A stretch of 64,000 nt of DNA from Streptomyces sp. CNH099 (GTDB taxonomy: Bacteria; Actinomycetota; Actinomycetes; Streptomycetales; Streptomycetaceae): positions 434,186 to 498,185 of the forward strand of contig AZWL01000001.1 in the NCBI GenBank assembly GCA_000514715.1, read 5' to 3'. Position 1 is the first letter of the stretch. Every line of letters starts with the position of its first letter. The position numbers were made by a program, and so were the translations under genes. Positions 1-8,352 of the stretch are shown in pieces. The notes below the pieces were generated by a model, which was not told the DNA's origin, did not search any database, and worked only from the letters and a program-made list of their open reading frames with translations.

Positions 1-486
1 CCCGGGCAGTGCCGCGGCGTCGGCGGCGCGGGCCCCCTTCGTGTACGACACGATCAGCGGGATCCGCTTGCTGCGCCCGTCGCCGTAGCCCTGCTCGACC
101 AGTTCGGTGATGTTGAACAGGTCGCGGTCCAGCGCGCCGGAGCCCACGTACGGTATCGCGTCGGAGGGGATGACGTGCAGGTCGCCGTCGATCTCCACCT
201 GTTCGAAGCCGCCGTCGGCACCGCCGTTCTCACCGCCGTCGGGACCGCCGTCGGGAGCGCCGTCGCGTGGCGTCACGGTGGCGGCCTGGCGGCCGTCGGG
301 GAAGCGCTCAAGCCGTACGCGGTCGCCCGTGACGAGCGTGACGGCGCTGAGCGAGGAGCCGGACGCCCGGTCCGGGACCGGCGCGCCACCGGGTGCGGCG
401 GCGGCTTGGGTCGCGGAGGGCGCCAGCGTGACCAGGAGCGCGCCCGCGGTGGCGAGCGCCGGCAGCTGTACTCGTCGTAGATGCAC
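1..486 (-). CDS. S8 (subtilisin-like) secreted peptidase, N-terminal part only
   Basis: The gene runs off the left edge, so only about 162 N-terminal residues are visible and the catalytic domain lies outside. From the GTG at 486 the protein has an arginine-rich n-region and a hydrophobic stretch ending in an Ala-rich cleavage region. It continues with VTLVTGDRV, then an FEQVEIDGDLHVIPSDAIPYV segment and LFNITELVEQGYGDG. This arrangement is characteristic of the N-terminal prodomain of the large (around 1,100-residue) extracellular subtilases of Streptomyces. Between about residues 65 and 80 there is a low-complexity Gly/Asp run (GAPDGGPDGGENGG). The start is chosen because it is the first start codon that gives a signal peptide. 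An ATG seven bases upstream is in another frame. The role as a secreted protease is inferred from family resemblance, because no catalytic residue can be seen here. Confidence 0.75.
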   Translation of the reverse strand, partial: MHLRRVQLPALATAGALLVTLAPSATQAAAAPGGAPVPDRASGSSLSAVTLVTGDRVRLERFPDGRQAATVTPRDGAPDGGPDGGENGGADGGFEQVEIDGDLHVIPSDAIPYVGSGALDRDLFNITELVEQGYGDGRSKRIPLIVSYTKGARAADAAALPG

Positions 487-680
487 GGGGCAAGCATTCG
501 TTCCCCGCGGGCCGGCTGTCACGATCTCCGGCGTGCCGGGCTTGCGACATGTCGCCTGTACGACAGCGGCGCGGGTACGGCGCCTTGGCAGCCGGCCCGT
601 ACGTCGTCATGCTCGCTCCGGCAGCCGGGCACGTGCGTCCGGCCGCCGGTAGTGACGTGCACCAGCGAGAGGAGCGGCAC

Positions 681-1799
681 ATGTTTCGCAGGACATCGAC
701 GCTCGCACGCACCGCGCTGCTGGCCGCGGCGGTCGTGATCACCCCGGTCACCGCCCTGGGCGCGGCCGCCGCGCCGCAGCAGGGCGCGGCGGCCGGCAGC
801 GCCGGGCCGGCCGGGCCGGTCGGCACCCGTACCGTCCAGGACTCCGGGAAATCCGGCGACCCCAACACCGGCGAGCGGGCCCGCGACGTCGTCTTCGCCG
901 TCCACGGCGGCGCCGGCACGCTGCGGCGCGAGGACATGTCCCCCGAGTTGGAGCGGGAGTACCGCGCCAAGCTCACCGAGGCGGTACGCACCGGCCAGCG
1001 GGCGCTGGCCCGCGGGAAGTCCAGCACCGCGGCCGTCGAGGCCGCGATCACCGTCCTGGAGGACTCGCCGCTGTTCAACGCCGGCAAGGGCGCCGTGTTC
1101 ACCACCGACGCGGAGAACGAGCTGGACGCGTCCATCATGGACGGCGCCACCCTCGACACCGGCGCGGTGACCGGCGTGACGCACGTCAGGAACCCCATCT
1201 CGCTGGCGCGGGAGATGATGGACAACTCCCGGCACGTGCTCATGAGCGGCGAGGGCGCCGAGCGCTTCGCCCAGCACCGCGGCATCGACCTGGTGACCCA
1301 GGACTACTTCTTCACCGAGCGGCGCTGGGAGTCGCTGATGGCCGCCAAGGGCGGCGAGTCGGACTTCGACTTCGGCGAGACGGGCACGGTCGGCGCCGTC
1401 GCCATCGACGACGACGGCGACCTGGCCGCCGGCACCTCCACGGGCGGGCTGACGAACAAGCCCGTCGGCCGCGTCGGGGACTCGCCGATCGTCGGCGCCG
1501 GCACGTACGCGAAGAACGGCAACATCGCGGCGTCCGCGACCGGCACCGGCGAGCTGTTCATCCGCGAGGCCGTCACGCACACCATCTCCGCGCAGGTCGA
1601 GTACCTGGGCCGGTCGGTGTCCCGGGCGGCCGGGGCGGCGATCGACAAGACCGAGGCGCTCGGCGGGGACGACACCGGCGGGGTGATCGCGCTGGACTCC
1701 CGCCGGAACCTCGCGTTCACCTTCAACACCTCCGGCATGTACCGCGGTTACGCCACGGCCGACGGCGACATCGTGGTGAAGATCTTCGCCGACGAGTGA
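681..1799 (+). CDS. Secreted isoaspartyl peptidase / L-asparaginase (Ntn-hydrolase)
   Basis: This 372-residue protein belongs to the plant-type asparaginase (Asparaginase_2, PF01112) family, which hydrolyses isoaspartyl peptides and asparagine. It matures by autocleavage to expose an N-terminal threonine. HGGAGTL near residue 75 is the family's opening motif. The nucleophile is Thr236 in GETGTVGAVA, followed by the substrate-binding stretch AAGTSTGGLTNK and GRVGDSPIVGAGTYA. A signal peptide with an Ala-rich core (residues 1 to about 40) predicts export, unlike the cytosolic E. coli enzyme. ATG 681 is chosen because GAGAGGAGC precedes it at good spacing and because it gives the signal peptide. 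The upstream frame is open but lacks protein character. The gene is separate from the divergent subtilase at its left. Its extracellular role, probably nitrogen scavenging from damaged peptides, is inference. Confidence 0.9.
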   Translation: MFRRTSTLARTALLAAAVVITPVTALGAAAAPQQGAAAGSAGPAGPVGTRTVQDSGKSGDPNTGERARDVVFAVHGGAGTLRREDMSPELEREYRAKLTEAVRTGQRALARGKSSTAAVEAAITVLEDSPLFNAGKGAVFTTDAENELDASIMDGATLDTGAVTGVTHVRNPISLAREMMDNSRHVLMSGEGAERFAQHRGIDLVTQDYFFTERRWESLMAAKGGESDFDFGETGTVGAVAIDDDGDLAAGTSTGGLTNKPVGRVGDSPIVGAGTYAKNGNIAASATGTGELFIREAVTHTISAQVEYLGRSVSRAAGAAIDKTEALGGDDTGGVIALDSRRNLAFTFNTSGMYRGYATADGDIVVKIFADE

Positions 1800-1925
1800 A
1801 GATCCGGCGGCGGGGGCTTGTCTCCCGCCGCCGGCTCCACCAGCCTGGTGCCCGCCGTACCGGACGCGCCCGGCCCCCGCGCGGCGCCGGCCGGCCGGAC
1901 ACCCGCCACCGGCAAGGAGATCCCC

Positions 1926-3461
1926 GTGCGTCACCGCAAGCACCGGATACCGCAGGCCCACCCCCGTCCGCGCCCCCGGCTGTTACGGGCCCGGGTGCTC
2001 GGCGCCGCCGCGGCGCTGTGCGTCCCCGTCGTCCTCGCCGGCGGCGCGGCGCCCGCGGCCGCGTCGCCGCCCCCGTCCCCGCCGCCCGGACCGCCCGCGG
2101 CCGGCGGGCCCGGGGCCGCCGCCCCGGACGGCGCCGTGCCGCCGCCCGGCGGCGCGCCGTCGCGGCCGGGCGCCGCCGCGGCGCCGCCCGCGCTCACCAC
2201 GACCACCACCGGCCGCGAGGACGACGGCGTCCTCCTCACCACCCCCGCCCCCATCGGCGGCGACCTCGCCGGCGCGGCGATCTACGACAACTCCGGCGAC
2301 CTCGTGTGGTGGAAGGAGGGCCCGTACATGAACCTGGAGCCCGTCACCTTCCGCGGCGAGCCGTCCCTGAGCGTGTTCGACAACACCGATGTCGGCGGCG
2401 AGTACCTCCTGCTGGACTCCTCCTACCGGGAGATCGCCTCGTACCGGGTGAACGGGCACTTCACCGACAGCCACGAGTTCGAGATCAGCCCCGACGGCTC
2501 CCGCGTGCTGCTGCTCGGCTTCTCCTACGTCACCCGCGACCTCACCGAGTTCGGCGGGAAGCCGGACGCGCAGGTCATCGACGCCGTCATCCAGGAGCAG
2601 GACGCGGACACCGGCGAGGTGCTCTTCGAGTGGAGCGCGCTGGACCACATCGCGTTGACGGAGACGCAGGAGCCGCTCACCGAGGCGACGGTGGACCCGG
2701 TGCACGCCAACTCCCTGGCGTACGACGCCGACGGCGACCTGCTGATGAGCGCCCGGCACACCAGCACCGTCTACAAGATCGACCGGGAGACCGGGGACGT
2801 GCGGTGGCGCCTCGGCGGCGCGGCGAGCGACTTCGCCTTCGCCGACCCCGCACAGCGGCCCAGCTACCAGCACGACGCGCGGCGGCTGCCGGACGGGCGG
2901 CTGATGCTCTTCGACAACGGGAACAGGCGCGACCCGCAGTACTCCCGCGGCGCCGTGTACGAGCTGGACGAGGGGGCGATGACCGCCCGGCTGGTCGAGG
3001 ACGTGCAGACGCCGGAGCCGATCTTCGCCTTCTTCGCGGGCTCGGCGCGGCAGACGGACAACGGCAACGTCCTGCTCGACTACGGCAGCACGGGGCGGAT
3101 GGTGGAGTTCGCCGACGGGGAGCCGGTGTTCACGGGCACGTTCCCGGAGGGCACGTACAGCTACCGGGCGATACGTGCGGACTGGAAGGGGACGCCCGCC
3201 GTCCCGCCCCGGGTGGAGTGGCGCGGGCCGGACACGCTCGCGATGAGCTGGAACGGCGCCACGGAGGTGGCCGCCTGGCGCATCGAGACCGGCGCGTCGC
3301 GCCGGACGCTGACGGAGGCCGGCACCGTCGACAGGCGCGGCTTCGTCACGACGGCGGAGGTCGCGGTGCCGGACGACGCCGGGGTGGTCCGGGTCAGCGC
3401 CGTGGACGCGGCCGGGAAGGTGCTGGCGAGCCGGACGCTGACCCCGGACGGCACCGGCTGA
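1926..3461 (+). CDS. Secreted arylsulfotransferase (ASST)-family protein
   Basis: The 511-residue product begins at GTG 1926, preceded by AAGGAGAT. It has an N-terminal signal/anchor segment and a long Pro/Ala/Gly linker to about residue 95. A beta-propeller-like domain of the arylsulfotransferase family (PF14269/PF05935) follows. Typical family elements are the repeated blades with AxIYDNSGDLVWW, SHEFEISPDG, a conserved HANSLAYDADGDLLMSARHTS segment, YKIDRETGDVRWRLGG and the histidine-containing SYQHDARRLPDG followed by DNGN. Characterised bacterial ASSTs transfer sulfate between phenolic compounds in the periplasm or outside the cell. Many actinobacterial members have no known substrate, so the reaction is not assured. 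A C-terminal Ig/fibronectin-like stretch starts at about residue 420. It lies 126 bp downstream of the asparaginase gene on the same strand and converges on the next gene. Confidence 0.75.
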   Translation: MRHRKHRIPQAHPRPRPRLLRARVLGAAAALCVPVVLAGGAAPAAASPPPSPPPGPPAAGGPGAAAPDGAVPPPGGAPSRPGAAAAPPALTTTTTGREDDGVLLTTPAPIGGDLAGAAIYDNSGDLVWWKEGPYMNLEPVTFRGEPSLSVFDNTDVGGEYLLLDSSYREIASYRVNGHFTDSHEFEISPDGSRVLLLGFSYVTRDLTEFGGKPDAQVIDAVIQEQDADTGEVLFEWSALDHIALTETQEPLTEATVDPVHANSLAYDADGDLLMSARHTSTVYKIDRETGDVRWRLGGAASDFAFADPAQRPSYQHDARRLPDGRLMLFDNGNRRDPQYSRGAVYELDEGAMTARLVEDVQTPEPIFAFFAGSARQTDNGNVLLDYGSTGRMVEFADGEPVFTGTFPEGTYSYRAIRADWKGTPAVPPRVEWRGPDTLAMSWNGATEVAAWRIETGASRRTLTEAGTVDRRGFVTTAEVAVPDDAGVVRVSAVDAAGKVLASRTLTPDGTG

Positions 3462-3473
3462 CCGCCCCGGCCG

Positions 3474-4055
3474 TCAGCGACCGGTGCAGCAGGGCGTCGG
3501 GGCCGGGGCCTCGAAGGGGATCAGGGTCCCGGCCGCGGCCGGGATCACCGCGAGGACCAGCCGCCCGTCCAGCCACTGCGGGCGCACGTGCCCGCGGGTG
3601 ACCATCCGGGCGTCCCACGGCGGGCCGTCCGGCGCACCGAGCAGCACGACCTGCTCGATCGCCGAGGCGGCCAGCAGCTCCCCGACCGTCATCGTCCCGG
3701 TCAGCGCGTCGGCCCCCGGGTACAGCACCGCCCGGCCGACGCTGCGCGAGGCGTGCTCGGCGGCGGCGCGGGCCGCCGCCGCGGCCGCCTCGCCGGGGCC
3801 GTGGCGGGTGCCGCCCGGCAGCCCCGCGACGGCGTGGCCGCGCTCGGCGAGCCAGCGCCAGGCGGCGCCCGCCTCGCCGGCGCCGGCGACGGCGAGGGAG
3901 ACGGCGATACGCGGCCGCTCCCCCGCCACGAGGTGCGTGCAGCCGTACGCGGTCGGCGGCAGCCGGAGTTCGCCGGCGAGCGCGTGCAGCAGGTGGTCCG
4001 CCTCGCGCAGCTCGGTCAGTCCGGAGTCGGCGCCGAGGACGTAGCGGCCGCTCAT
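3474..4055 (-). CDS. Conserved actinobacterial protein of unknown function
   Basis: The predicted protein is 193 residues from ATG 4055, with the opening MSGRYVLGADSGLTELREADHLLHALAG. It has no signal peptide or membrane segment. The middle is alanine-rich, with a helical run of about AAAAAARAAAEHASR, and is followed by VLYPGADALTG and a segment IEQVVLLGAPDGPPWDARMVTRGHV. It ends in PTPCCTGR, a vicinal cysteine pair close to the C-terminus. Codon use has the strong third-position GC of its neighbours, which supports it as real. I do not recognise a defined domain, and the start is not certain because no strong ribosome site precedes it. It converges with the sulfotransferase-like gene, 12 bp apart. 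No function is proposed. Confidence 0.6.
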   Translation of the reverse strand: MSGRYVLGADSGLTELREADHLLHALAGELRLPPTAYGCTHLVAGERPRIAVSLAVAGAGEAGAAWRWLAERGHAVAGLPGGTRHGPGEAAAAAARAAAEHASRSVGRAVLYPGADALTGTMTVGELLAASAIEQVVLLGAPDGPPWDARMVTRGHVRPQWLDGRLVLAVIPAAAGTLIPFEAPAPTPCCTGR

Positions 4056-4300
4056 GCGCGGCGGCGGGTCGCGGTACGGGCGGCGGGTACGGCGGCGCCG
4101 GGGACGCCGCCGTACCGGTGGTGGTGGTCGTGGTGACGGAGTCGCTGGCCCATGACGCCCCTCCCAGTCCTGCCGGGTGCCGAGTCCTGACGTGGCGGCT
4201 GCCGTCGAGGCTCCGGCCGCAAGGTGAACGCCGCGCAACCCGGCGGTGATCCCCGATGGGCCGTCCGGCGGCGGCTTCGCGGGCGCGGCTCCCGTGCCGG

Positions 4301-5245
4301 TCAGCCGCCCGGGACGGTGTCCTCGTGGCGCACGCCGGCCGCGCGGTACGCCGCGACCTCCTCGTCGACCTGGGCGGGGGTGAGCGTGCGGCCCTGGGCG
4401 AAGTAGACGTAGTCGACCTGCTGGTCGTACGCCCGCGGGACGCTGCTGCCGGCCAGGCCGCCGGAGATGATCCAGTGGTTGAGGTTGATCGACATCGGCG
4501 TCTCGGGGAGGTACGGCTCGCCGTGCACGGCGAACGGCCGCCCGTCCACGTGGTAGTCGACGGAGTCGCCGTCGACGGTGATCACGAGGTCGTGCCAGCC
4601 GGCGTAGCTCTGCCGCGTCTCGGTGTGGGTGTTGACCGCCTCCCACGGGTCGGGCCGGTAGGTCTCCCAGGAGGTGGCGTACAGGATGTTCGACGGCTCA
4701 CCCCAGCCGCCGTTGGGCAGGTACTCGAAGTCCAGCTCGCCGTAGTCCGGGTCCATCGGCGCGTCGAGCGGGGTGATGGTGAAGAACGTCTGCACCATCT
4801 GGTCGCCGTCCGGGCCGGAGGCAGGGGCGTCGCTGAAGCGCACCCGGGCGGCGTAGGTGCCCTGCTGGAACTTGCGCTGGTGGTACAGCTCCGTCTGCCG
4901 GGTGCCGGCGGCCGTGCCGTCGGTCGAGGTGCGCAGGTTGAGCACGGCGCCGGCGCCGTCGCCGGGGAAGGTGACCTGCTCGGCCGCCCAGCCGGCGCCC
5001 GGCGCGCCGGGGCCGCCGGAGCCGGAGCGCACGGTCCAGCCGCGCGCGCCGAGCCGGGCGTCGGTGTGGCCGGTGTAGTCGAAGTCGTCGAAGAGCGCGG
5101 GCCCGTCGGCGGCGCGGGTGCCGGAGACGGCGGGCGAACCGGTGGCCGCCGGGGCGACGACCGCCCCGGCGGCGAGCAGTGCGGCGGCGGCGAGGAGCGC
5201 GGCGGGGGTACGCGGCCGGGCGGTCCTGCGCGGTGTGCGCGTCAC
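4301..5245 (-). CDS. Secreted GH16-family glycoside hydrolase
   Basis: This 314-residue protein has a twin-arginine-containing signal peptide (residues 1 to about 45). One beta-sandwich domain follows with the GH16 catalytic signature ExDxxE-like core GELDFE: Glu170 (nucleophile), Asp172 and Glu174 (acid/base). Other family hallmarks are the N-terminal FDDFDY, the FQQGTYAARVRFSDAP strand, WHDLVITVDGD followed by VDYHVDGRP, and the final VDYVYFAQG strand. GH16 enzymes cut beta-1,3/1,4-glucans, agar, carrageenan or xyloglucan. The exact specificity cannot be read from the sequence. It is the last gene of a minus-strand group whose upstream members are a sugar ABC transporter, 46 bp away from the permease. 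This suggests it supplies oligosaccharides for that transporter. Both permease genes are damaged, so its products may no longer be imported by this route. Confidence 0.8.
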   Translation of the reverse strand: MTRTPRRTARPRTPAALLAAAALLAAGAVVAPAATGSPAVSGTRAADGPALFDDFDYTGHTDARLGARGWTVRSGSGGPGAPGAGWAAEQVTFPGDGAGAVLNLRTSTDGTAAGTRQTELYHQRKFQQGTYAARVRFSDAPASGPDGDQMVQTFFTITPLDAPMDPDYGELDFEYLPNGGWGEPSNILYATSWETYRPDPWEAVNTHTETRQSYAGWHDLVITVDGDSVDYHVDGRPFAVHGEPYLPETPMSINLNHWIISGGLAGSSVPRAYDQQVDYVYFAQGRTLTPAQVDEEVAAYRAAGVRHEDTVPGG

Positions 5246-5291
5246 GGTTGTTCCTCCTTGGTGGGGGGGTCGGTGGGGGGTTCTCCGTGCG

Positions 5292-5900
5292 TCAGCCCTT
5301 GACCGCGCCGGCGGCGAAGCCGGCGGCGAGCAGCGGGAACGTCACGCGGCGGAAGGCCCCCGCCCGCGTGCAGCCGTCGACCTGCGCCGCCTCCTCCAGT
5401 TCGACGGGGACGCCGGCGAGGAAGCCGCGCAGCACGATGACGGTGAAGGGCAGGGTGACCATGAAGTAGACGAGGGTGAGCGTCGACAGCCGGTCGAGCA
5501 TGCCGACGTCGCGGGCGAAGACGTAGACGGGGATGAGCATGGCCTCCCAGGGCGCCATCTGGGCGACGAAGACCATGAGCACGAAGGCGCGCCGGCCGCG
5601 CCAGCGCATGCGGGCGACGGCGAAGGCGGCGCCGAGCGCGACGAGCAGCGAGAGCAGCACGGCGCTGACGGTGACCAGCAGGCTGTTGCGCCAGTACCGC
5701 GCGAAGCCGTCGGCGCCGACGGCCGTGCGGAAGTGCTCCAGCGTGAGGTCGGTGGGCAGGAAGACGGGGGTGTCGGCGGTGATGTCGGCGGTGGGCTTGA
5801 AGGCGGTGACGGCCATCCAGTAGACGGGGAAGAGGGTGATCGCGAACACCGCGAGCGCGGTGAGGTGGAGCGGCAGCCGGCGCAGCTTCACATGCCGCAC
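5292..5900 (-). pseudogene. Carbohydrate ABC transporter permease (MalG type) with internal deletion
   Basis: The frame encodes 202 residues where MalG-type permeases normally have about 275 to 300. The first four membrane segments are present (for example HLTALAVFAITLFPVYWMAV and SLLVTVSAVLLSLLVALGAAF), as is the coupling-helix EAA motif (EEAAQVDGCTRAGAFRRVTFPLLA). The protein then jumps directly to AGFAAGAVKG. That ending is the usual C-terminus of actinobacterial MalG proteins (GLxxGAVKG), so roughly 65 to 80 residues containing the last two membrane helices appear to have been removed in frame. The junction lies in a GCCGGCGGC-rich stretch near 5305-5335, suitable for slippage or for an assembly collapse. 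The first gene of the pair, upstream, is also broken. Without helices 5 and 6 the protein is unlikely to work as a permease. Confidence 0.75.
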
Positions 5901-5901
5901 G

Positions 5902-6884
5902 TCACAGCTCTCCTTCCTGCCGGAACAGCTGGCGCAGATAGACGAACAGGGGGACGGCCAGCAGCGCGACGGTGGCGGTGGACGCGGCGGCCTGCAGGTC
6001 GTAGCGGTGCAGGGACTGGGCGACGCGGTAGGCGTAGACGGGCAGGGTGGTGGTCGCGTCGTCCGGCCCGCCCTCGCTGACCACCCAGATCTGGGTGAAG
6101 CACTTGAAGACCCAGATGACCTCCAGGCACAGCACGAGCCCGAACACGCCGCGCAGCACCGGCAGGGTGACGGAGCGGAAGAGGCACCAGGCGCCGGCGC
6201 CGTCGATGCGGGCGGCCTCGTACAGCTCGGCGGGGACGGTGACCAGCGCGGAGTACAGCGTGAGGGCGACGAACGGCACCGACTGCCAGACGACGAGCAG
6301 CACGAGGATGGTGAAGGTGGCGCGGCCGTCGGCGAACCACGCGTACTCGTCGTACGACTCGAAGCCGACCGCCGTCAGCGCCCAGTTGACCACCCCGAGC
6401 CGGGAGGCGAAGAGCCACTGGAAGACGGTGGTGGCCGCCAGGTGGGGGGGGTGGCCCAGGCGAGCGCGAGCGCGCTCAGCACCAGCAGCCGCAGCACCCG
6501 CCCGAGGCGCTGCAGCATGAGCGCCACCAGGGTGCCGATCCCCATGATCAGGACGACGTTGACGCCGGTCCACACCAGGGTGCGGGCCAGCACCCGCCAG
6601 AACTCCCCGTCGCCGAGCAGCTCGCGGTAGTTGGCGAGGCCGGCGAAGGGGGCGCCGCCGCGGATCAGCTCGGCCATGCCGAAGTGCTGCACGGAGATCA
6701 GCAGGTTGCGCAGCAGGGGGTAGGCGAGCAGGAACGCGGCGCCGAGGACCGTGGGGGCGACGAGCAGGTACGGCCACACGCCGGCGGCGGCGCGGCGGCG
6801 CCGGCCGGGGCGGCGGGGCGACGGATCGGCCGGCCCGGGGGCGGGCGCGGGCCGCGGGCGGGCGGCGCAGAGCTGCGGGGCCAC
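5902..6884 (-). pseudogene. Carbohydrate ABC transporter permease (MalF type), frameshifted
   Basis: Starting at GTG 6884, five bases after the binding-protein stop codon, the frame encodes a MalF-like N-terminus (VWPYLLVAPTVLGAAFLLAYPLL, then LVLSALALAWATP). At the run of eight C on the coding strand (plus-strand G at 6444-6451) the reading frame changes. Homology resumes in another frame with HLAATTVFQWLFASRLGVVNW and continues to the normal C-terminus, including the EAA loop (ELYEAARIDGAGAWCLFRSVTLP). Joined together the two parts give about 325 residues, the normal length. Loss of two bases or gain of one base in the run would restore the frame. It may be a true mutation, a polymorphic homopolymer or a sequencing error. 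The downstream permease carries a separate lesion, which makes real decay of the locus plausible. Confidence 0.8.
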
Positions 6885-6889
6885 GGGCG

Positions 6890-8161
6890 TCAGCCGCCCA
6901 GGGCCTCGATGATGTCCGCGGACGCCTGCTCGGCGGCTTCGCGCGGGTCCTCTCCGGTGAGGACCTGGGTCTGGAACTCCTTGATCGGGTTGTCCGCCTC
7001 GACGGCGGCCCACCGCGGCGAGTTGGGCGTGGCGCGGCCGTTGGCCGCGGCGGCGGCCATGGCGGCGGCGCCCGGGTCGTCGTCGAGGACCCCGGCGAGG
7101 GTGGTCCTGTTGGGGACGTAGCTCATCGTGGTGGCGAGCTTCTTCTGCCACCTGTCGCCCGTGAGCAGCCTGACGAAGTCGTACGCCTCGTCGGGCCGCC
7201 CGGCCGCCTCCGGGATGATGAGGTCGGAGCCGCCGGTGAAGACGGCGCCCGGCTCGGCGCCGGTCTTGCCGGGGACGGGGAAGAACCCGAGCCGGCCCTT
7301 CAGCGCGGGGTTCGCCTCCTCGATGAGCTTCGCGCCGCCGGGGACGGCGACGACCTGGGCGACGTCGCCCTTGGCGACGATGTCGACCTGCGGCGGCTCG
7401 GCCTCGTCGGAGTCCTTGGGGCCCTCCCCCAGGGCCTGGAGCCGGCGGTAGTAGTCCATGGCGGCCAGCGCCTCGGGGGTGTCGAGGGCGCCCCGCCAGG
7501 TGGCCCCGTCCGGTACGGCGAGGTCGCCGCCCTCGTCCCAGACGAAGCCGGCGAGCAGGTACCAGTTCTGCCCGGGGAGGTAGATGCCCTGGACGCCGTC
7601 CGTGTTCAGCCGCTCGGTGACGTCGAGCCACTGCGCGCGGGTCTTCGGCGGCTCCTCGATCCCGGCCTGCTCGAAGAGGTCGGTGCGGTAGATGACGACG
7701 CGGTTGGCGGCGTAGTACGGGATGCCGTACTGCCGGCCGTCGACCCGGCCGGGCCCGGCGAGGCCGGGGAGCCAGTCGGCGCCGCGGAGTTCGTCCACCT
7801 TGTCGCTGGGGTCCCGTACCCCGCCGCTGGCGGCGTACTGCGCGACCTGGGTGTTGCCGACCTCGATGACGTCGGGCGCGTCGTGGGACGCGAGCGCGGC
7901 GGTGACCTTCCCGCCGATGCCGTTCCACTCCTGGATCTGGATGCGGACGTCGACGCCGGGGTGGCGCTTCTCGTAGTCGGCCGCGACGGCGTCCGAGAAC
8001 TCCTCGGTGACGCTGTCGCGCATCAGCCATACATCGACGGTGCCGGTGCCGGTGCCGGTGCCGGTGCCGGAGCCGGAGCCGTCCGGGTCGCCGCCGCAGG
8101 CGGTGAGGCCGGCGGCCGCGGTGAGGGCCGCTGCTCCGGCGAGGAGGCGGTACGTCTTCAT
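6890..8161 (-). CDS. Extracellular sugar-binding lipoprotein of an ABC transporter
   Basis: This is a 424-residue family 1 extracellular solute-binding protein. The lipobox GLTAC places the lipidated cysteine near residue 20. A Gly-Ser/Gly-Thr linker encoded by a hexanucleotide repeat follows, and then the mature domain (VDVWLMRDSVTEEFSDAV, IQEWNGIGGKVTAALASHDAPDVIEVGN). Such proteins deliver oligosaccharides to MalF/MalG permeases at the outer face of the membrane. The start at ATG 8161 is supported by GAGGTG upstream and by the lipoprotein signal. The gene is first in the minus-strand operon with the two permease genes. No ATPase gene is present, which is usual in streptomycetes, where a shared MsiK-type ATPase energises many sugar transporters. 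A divergent DasR-like GntR regulator and overlapping palindromes upstream imply repression in the absence of an inducer. Confidence 0.9.
   Translation of the reverse strand: MKTYRLLAGAAALTAAAGLTACGGDPDGSGSGTGTGTGTGTVDVWLMRDSVTEEFSDAVAADYEKRHPGVDVRIQIQEWNGIGGKVTAALASHDAPDVIEVGNTQVAQYAASGGVRDPSDKVDELRGADWLPGLAGPGRVDGRQYGIPYYAANRVVIYRTDLFEQAGIEEPPKTRAQWLDVTERLNTDGVQGIYLPGQNWYLLAGFVWDEGGDLAVPDGATWRGALDTPEALAAMDYYRRLQALGEGPKDSDEAEPPQVDIVAKGDVAQVVAVPGGAKLIEEANPALKGRLGFFPVPGKTGAEPGAVFTGGSDLIIPEAAGRPDEAYDFVRLLTGDRWQKKLATTMSYVPNRTTLAGVLDDDPGAAAMAAAAANGRATPNSPRWAAVEADNPIKEFQTQVLTGEDPREAAEQASADIIEALGG
8039..8080. repeat. Hexanucleotide tandem repeat GGTGCC/GGAGCC
   Basis: Five copies of GGTGCC followed by two of GGAGCC lie inside the binding-protein gene. 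On the coding strand they specify a Gly-Ser then Gly-Thr dipeptide repeat, just after the lipidated cysteine. This spacer tethers the binding domain to the membrane. The copy number could vary without breaking the frame. Confidence 0.85.
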
Positions 8162-8194
8162 GGACACCTCGGGGGTGGGGACGGACGGACGAAT

Positions 8195-8216
8195 TGACCA
8201 ATTGGTCAGCTGACCA
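8195..8216. promoter_or_regulatory. Overlapping palindromic operators for the GntR/HutC regulator
   Basis: Two perfect 14-bp palindromes overlap by six bases: TGACCAATTGGTCA (8195-8208) and TGGTCAGCTGACCA (8203-8216). Both use the TGGTC/GACCA half-sites known from the DasR-responsive element (ACTGGTCTAGACCAGT), but with a different centre and spacing. They lie 34 to 55 bp upstream of the sugar-binding protein start, in the region shared with the divergent regulator gene. They are the natural candidate binding sites for the regulator at 8353-9189. Assignment is by position and half-site similarity. Confidence 0.6.
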
Positions 8217-8232
8217 GTCTCGCTGCCGGGGT

Positions 8233-8261
8233 AACCTGGCATAGACCAATGCCGCCGTCAA
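8233..8261 (-). promoter_or_regulatory. Candidate promoter of the sugar transporter operon
   Basis: On the minus strand a TTGACG hexamer (8256-8261) is followed after 17 bases by CAGGTT (8233-8238). This is a housekeeping-type arrangement reading towards the binding-protein gene. The predicted transcription start is near 8226, so the palindromes at 8195-8216 would sit just downstream of it, a position suited to repression. The -10 match is only moderate. Confidence 0.4.
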
Positions 8262-8352
8262 GAGGGTGCGCAGAGCGGACCTTTACGGACGGGAGCCCGC
8301 CGTACGGGGGACGCCGGTGAGACCACTGGTCACCTGTGGTAAGGTCCCGGCC

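Noticed and set aside
519..1961. Long open frame on the minus strand opposite the asparaginase gene
   Set aside because: It is rich in Gly/Arg/Val without any family motif and mirrors the strong GC bias of the true gene on the other strand.
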